A stretch of 10,048 nucleotides of DNA, taken from contig CAIVOR010000233.1 of the NCBI GenBank assembly GCA_903907615.1, forward strand, positions 1 to 10,048, in the 5' to 3' direction. Of the stretch, positions 7,381 to 10,048 are shown piece after piece (position 1 is the first letter of the stretch; every line of letters begins with the position of its first letter). A program made the translations under genes and the position numbers. Below the pieces are notes generated by a model that saw only the letters and a list, made by a program, of their open reading frames with translations, was not told where the DNA came from and ran no database searches. This DNA comes from an uncultured Microbacteriaceae bacterium (GTDB lineage: Bacteria > Actinomycetota > Actinomycetes > Actinomycetales > Microbacteriaceae).

Positions 7381-8248
7381 TGGGCTCATTTCCTGTCGCC
7401 TGCTCAATGATGCGGGCAAGCATCTCGGGCTGGGTGGTGTTTTCGCCCGGGCGATTCTCCTTGCGCTCTCCGTGATAGTCGCTCGAGCCGGTAACGATGA
7501 GATCGTAATCTCGCGCGTACTCGTGCAGACGCGCGAGGCCAGCTGGGTTCTGAAGATTTTCCCGATGGTCAAGTTCGAATCCTGCGAGACCGGCCTCGAG
7601 GAGCATCTCAAGGTTCTTTTGCGGCATCACGCCGTCCGTGCGCCCCACGGGGTGCGCGATAATCGGGACTCCGCCGGCGGACCGCACGAGGCCGATGACA
7701 TCCAGGATGTTCCCCTTTGCCGGCTTCGGCACGTGGTACTTACTGGATGAGCTGAGTATCTCGTCGAAAGCGTCATCCACGCTGTTCACGTAGCCGTTAT
7801 TGACCAGCACCCCGGCCACGTGCGGACGCTGAAGAGGAGCGCCCTGGGCCTCGGCTAGAACGTCGGCGAAGTCGATGTCGTAGTCGGCCTGCAGTAGCTC
7901 GACCACCCGTCGGATGCGCCCTTCGCTGCCGTCGGTGACGAGGCGCATGGCGTGGGCCAGCTGAGGCTCGAGCGGGTCAAAGAGATAGGCCAGCAGGTGC
8001 ATGCCACCCACACCGGGTCCGCCGGTAGTCGAGAGTTCGGCGCCCGGAATGAACGTCATGCCCAATGCGAGACACTCGGCCTCCGCCTCGGCCCATCCGT
8101 CGACCATGTCGTGGTCGGTGAGTGCCATGGTGCGCACCCCGTGAGCGTGGGCCTCGCGCACCACGGCTGCCGGGGAATCCGTGCCGTCGGACCTGTTGCT
8201 GTGCATGTGCAGGTCAATCGGGGATTGCGCGCGAAAAAAGGACTCCAT
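7355..8248 (-). CDS. PHP-domain metal-dependent phosphoesterase (YciV/TrpH-like)
   Basis: A 297-residue protein of about the normal length for this family. Known relatives include E. coli YciV/RNase AM and 3',5'-nucleotide bisphosphate phosphatases, so the likely role is RNA or nucleotide phosphoester hydrolysis in the cytoplasm. PHP metal ligands are visible: DLHMHS (12-17), TDHD (44-47), E71 in GAELS, RPH (141-143), AHP (198-200) and SSDYHG (255-260). All expected His/Asp positions appear intact. The insertion between the second and third motif groups fits the YciV-type arrangement. The exact substrate cannot be read from sequence. The ATG at 8248 has a TAGCAT hexamer 6 nt upstream and no Shine-Dalgarno sequence. 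The gene diverges tightly from the EEP gene and converges on the RNA helicase with 18 bp between the stops. Confidence 0.93.
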   Translation of the reverse strand: MESFFRAQSPIDLHMHSNRSDGTDSPAAVVREAHAHGVRTMALTDHDMVDGWAEAEAECLALGMTFIPGAELSTTGGPGVGGMHLLAYLFDPLEPQLAHAMRLVTDGSEGRIRRVVELLQADYDIDFADVLAEAQGAPLQRPHVAGVLVNNGYVNSVDDAFDEILSSSSKYHVPKPAKGNILDVIGLVRSAGGVPIIAHPVGRTDGVMPQKNLEMLLEAGLAGFELDHRENLQNPAGLARLHEYARDYDLIVTGSSDYHGERKENRPGENTTQPEMLARIIEQATGNEPTYAPDGDA

Positions 8249-8251
8249 AAT
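8246..8251 (+). promoter_or_regulatory. Candidate -10 hexamer (CATAAT) for the membrane EEP gene
   Basis: CATAAT matches five of six bases of TATAAT. It lies across the start codon of the divergent PHP gene (8246-8248). Transcription would start near 8258, leaving a leader of roughly 0-10 nt depending on whether GTG 8261 or ATG 8267 is used. No convincing -35 is seen. Confidence 0.35.
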
Positions 8252-8254
8252 GCC

Positions 8255-8260
8255 ATGCTA
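8255..8260 (-). promoter_or_regulatory. Candidate -10 hexamer (TAGCAT) for leaderless PHP gene
   Basis: On the minus strand TAGCAT fits TANNNT and is followed by six bases and the ATG at 8248, with no Shine-Dalgarno sequence. It lies only 4 bp from the candidate -10 of the opposite gene, so RNA polymerase could probably occupy only one of the two promoters at a time. Confidence 0.4.
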
Positions 8261-8266
8261 GTGACG

Positions 8267-9277
8267 ATGTTTTCACGCCTGCTTGCCTTCGTGGTTTCGC
8301 TCGCCAGCATGGTTCTGGTGGTCGTCGCTTTTTGGCCGCAACTTCTCGGCTGGCAGCGGTCGAGCCCGTGGTCGTTCATGGTGGCCCCGCGAGGATTTGC
8401 CCTGGCCGTGGCCATCCTCGCCTTCATCGTCTTGTTTGTGCTGGGCAGGTTTGGCCGACCTCTCCGGCGCGTTCTCATGGCCGCCGGTTCGTGGCTTCTG
8501 GTGTTTGCCGTGGCCACCGGGGTGCTGCTGTTTTTCCGGGGGCTCGGCGCGCCCATGCCAGCGACGCCAGTCTCCGGCGATATCGGAACCGTTCGCGTTC
8601 TGGAGTGGAACACCATGGGTGACGCCCCGGCGCCCGCGGCCATCGCGCAGCTGGCACTCGACTCCGGCGCTCTGGTGATTGCGCTCCCCGAGACCACGCG
8701 CGCCACGGCGCACGACGTCGAGAGCATCATGGCGCTGGCCGGTGTGCCCATGCAGTCGTTCACGATTGCCTTCGACGAGGTCTATCGGGCACACTCGACG
8801 TCGCTCCTCATCGCCCGCAGTCTGGGCCCGTACGAGCTCGCCAACGGGAACGCCCAGACGTCCGTCTCCCCCACGGTCGTTGCCGTATCGACGGACGGCG
8901 GGCCCACCATTGTGGCCGCTCACGTAGTGGCCCCCTCGCAGGTGACCATGACCCAGTGGCGTGCCGACCTTGACGTCCTCGCCGACATCTGCCGTCTCCC
9001 CAACGTCATCCTCGCCGGCGACCTCAACGCCACGATTGACAACATGCAGGGGCTCGGCACGAAAAACCTTGGCAACTGTGTCGATGCGGCGCTGGAGACT
9101 CACGGCGCTGCGCTCGGCACCTGGCCCACGTGGTTGCCGACCCTGGGCGGTGCACCCCTCGACCACGTGATGGCCACAACGGAATGGCAAATCACCGGAT
9201 CAACCGTCATCACGAGCGTCGACGGCGCGGGAAGCGATCACCGACCCGTCCTGGCACAGATCACACGGGCCGGCTAA
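8267..9277 (+). CDS. Membrane-anchored endonuclease/exonuclease/phosphatase (EEP) family protein
   Basis: A 336-residue protein with three predicted membrane helices at about 5-25, 42-62 and 68-91, followed by an EEP catalytic domain from about residue 105. The EEP signature residues are present: N115 in EWNT, E142 in LPET, H219 in AAHVV, GDLN (251-254), DH (299-300) in PLDHV and SDH (323-325). It should therefore be an Mg-dependent phosphoesterase. Cytoplasmic tails and odd helix number place the catalytic domain outside the membrane if the N-terminus is inside, but topology is not proven. The architecture resembles VanJ-type proteins, which act on lipid-linked undecaprenyl pyrophosphate. 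A nuclease or sphingomyelinase-like role is possible, and the substrate is unknown. In-frame ATG 8255 and GTG 8261 are alternative starts, and none has a ribosome binding site. Longer readings would run antisense through the PHP gene. Confidence 0.9.
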   Translation: MFSRLLAFVVSLASMVLVVVAFWPQLLGWQRSSPWSFMVAPRGFALAVAILAFIVLFVLGRFGRPLRRVLMAAGSWLLVFAVATGVLLFFRGLGAPMPATPVSGDIGTVRVLEWNTMGDAPAPAAIAQLALDSGALVIALPETTRATAHDVESIMALAGVPMQSFTIAFDEVYRAHSTSLLIARSLGPYELANGNAQTSVSPTVVAVSTDGGPTIVAAHVVAPSQVTMTQWRADLDVLADICRLPNVILAGDLNATIDNMQGLGTKNLGNCVDAALETHGAALGTWPTWLPTLGGAPLDHVMATTEWQITGSTVITSVDGAGSDHRPVLAQITRAG

Positions 9278-9284
9278 TCCCGGT

Positions 9285-9311
9285 CTGTCGTGATGCGCAT
9301 AGTCACGGCAG
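9285..9311 (+). terminator. 9-bp hairpin after the EEP gene, T-tract absent
   Basis: CTGTCGTGA (9285-9293) pairs with TCACGGCAG (9303-9311). This gives nine pairs, one a G-U wobble, closing a 9-nt loop. It begins 8 nt after the EEP stop, in the 57-bp gap before the aminopeptidase gene. No T-run follows. It could be a U-less actinobacterial terminator or a processing/stability element. Confidence 0.45.
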
Positions 9312-9322
9312 CGACGACCTGA

Positions 9323-9328
9323 AAGACT
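9323..9328 (+). promoter_or_regulatory. Candidate -10-like hexamer (AAGACT) for leaderless aminopeptidase gene
   Basis: AAGACT differs from TANNNT at its first base and lies 6 nt before the ATG at 9335, the same spacing seen at other starts in this window. AAGGG (9329-9333) is too close to the ATG to be a normal ribosome binding site. Weak evidence on its own. Confidence 0.25.
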
Positions 9329-9334
9329 AAGGGC

Positions 9335-10048
9335 ATGGCAGACAACGAGAACCGGTCGACGACGCCCGAGTCTGATGCGTTCCGCCAGCACATCAGTAGC
9401 GACTGGGCCGAGCGCATCGATCCGCCGGCCGTGCTGCGCGACGCTGCACGATCGGCCGCTCCCCGACGCACGCGCGTGTCCGCCGAGTACACCGGTATTC
9501 GCCTCGTGATTCCCGCGGGAAATGCCAAGCAGCGCAGCAACGACACCGACTACCTGTTTCGAGCTCACTCGGATTTTGCCTACCTGACGGGCTGGGGCAG
9601 CGACACCGAACCCGATGCGGTGCTGGTGTTCGAACCGGCCGGGTCAACACACGCGTGCACGGTGTATTTTCGCGAACCCGCGGGTCGCGACCACGAAGAG
9701 TTTTATGCCAACGCGTCCATCGGAGAATTCTGGGTGGGCCCGCGACCCTCGGCGGCCACGGTGGCCGGTGAGCTCGGCCTCGCCACCGCACACATCGACA
9801 CGCTCGCGGAGGCACTCACCACGAAGGTTCCCACGATTGTCGTTCGGGAAGCCGATCCGGGTGTCACCGACCTCGTTGACGGGCTCGATCGCACGCCGGA
9901 AGATGTCGAGCGCGATACCGAACTGGCTCGGGTGCTCTCCGAAATGCGGCTCATTAAAGACGATTACGAAATTGATCAGATGCGCCGTGCCGTCACCGCC
10001 ACCCACCTGGGTTTCTCCGACATCGCGCGCGTCCTGCCGGCCATCGGC
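9335..10048 (+). CDS. pepP: Xaa-Pro aminopeptidase (aminopeptidase P), N-terminal 238 residues (3' end off window)
   Basis: Aminopeptidase P removes N-terminal residues preceding proline during cytoplasmic peptide turnover. The visible part is the N-terminal AMP_N-type domain, with the signature stretch RAHSDFAYLTGW (76-87) followed by TEPDAVLVFEP (91-101). The linker LIKDDYEIDQMRRA (206-219) marks the entry to the pita-bread catalytic domain in this family. The metal ligands lie beyond the window, so activity cannot be judged. An unusually long polar N-terminal lead of about 50 residues precedes the domain. The ATG at 9335 is the first in-frame start in the gap and has no proper ribosome binding site, so a start inside the lead is possible. 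The frame is open to the last base. Confidence 0.92.
   Translation, partial: MADNENRSTTPESDAFRQHISSDWAERIDPPAVLRDAARSAAPRRTRVSAEYTGIRLVIPAGNAKQRSNDTDYLFRAHSDFAYLTGWGSDTEPDAVLVFEPAGSTHACTVYFREPAGRDHEEFYANASIGEFWVGPRPSAATVAGELGLATAHIDTLAEALTTKVPTIVVREADPGVTDLVDGLDRTPEDVERDTELARVLSEMRLIKDDYEIDQMRRAVTATHLGFSDIARVLPAIG

Noticed and set aside
7568..7577. TTCGAATCC, which looks like a tRNA T-loop
   Set aside because: No acceptor, D-arm or anticodon arm can be built around it, and it lies inside the PHP gene.
7952..8266. N-terminal extension of the EEP protein into the PHP gene
   Set aside because: It would run about 300 bp antisense through a well-supported PHP gene, and the translation there is low in hydrophobic order and unlike any EEP protein.
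8261..8275. GTGA...TCAC inverted repeat at the start of the EEP gene, a possible operator
   Set aside because: Only four bases per arm, too short to stand out from chance.
1..10048. Search for mobile elements, CRISPR repeats, tandem repeats, RNA genes, riboswitches or a defence island
   Set aside because: No transposase, integrase, terminal repeats, repeat-spacer pattern or structured RNA was found. The helicases and nucleases here belong to repair and RNA metabolism families rather than a defence system.

Overview
The window looks like core chromosome from a high-GC actinobacterium, probably of the Microbacteriaceae type. Three things suggest this. The sequence is GC-rich with strong third-position GC bias. 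It carries an AdnA/AdnB helicase-nuclease pair, which is an actinobacterial alternative to RecBCD/AddAB. The gene order adnA-adnB / DUF3107 / ferritin-like protein / RhlE-type helicase recalls, from memory, the Mycobacterium tuberculosis Rv3201c-Rv3211 region, with fewer intervening genes here. The family-level placement is an inference.

Layout. Positions 1-4436 hold a two-gene minus-strand operon. adnA (complete) runs into adnB (cut by the window edge) through a 4-bp ATGA overlap. Together they should form the heterodimeric motor-nuclease that resects double-strand breaks. Positions 4526-5043 hold a short plus-strand pair: a DUF3107 protein and a 96-residue three-helix membrane protein, 2 bp apart. 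A ferritin-like protein on the minus strand (5074-5793) converges on that pair. It diverges from a plus-strand DEAD-box RNA helicase (5855-7336). A minus-strand PHP phosphoesterase (7355-8248) converges on the helicase. It diverges, from an extremely tight shared start region, from a membrane-anchored endonuclease/exonuclease/phosphatase (EEP) family enzyme (8267-9277). The window ends inside an Xaa-Pro aminopeptidase (from 9335).

Coding density is very high. The longest gene-free stretch is about 90 bp, so nearly all regulation must sit in short gaps. Several genes have no Shine-Dalgarno sequence but do have a TANNNT-type -10 hexamer 6-7 nt before the start codon, which suggests leaderless mRNAs. 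The DUF3107 gene is the exception, with a strong AGAAGGAG ribosome binding site. Two gaps contain terminator-like hairpins without a T-tract.

I found no mobile element, CRISPR array, rRNA, tRNA, phage remnant or obvious defence island. The functions are housekeeping: break repair, RNA remodelling, nucleotide/RNA turnover, envelope-associated phosphoester chemistry and peptide turnover. I see no convincing undescribed system. The most open questions are the DUF3107/membrane-protein pair, the degenerate metal site of the ferritin-like protein, the substrate of the membrane EEP enzyme and the interlocked promoters at 8246-8267.
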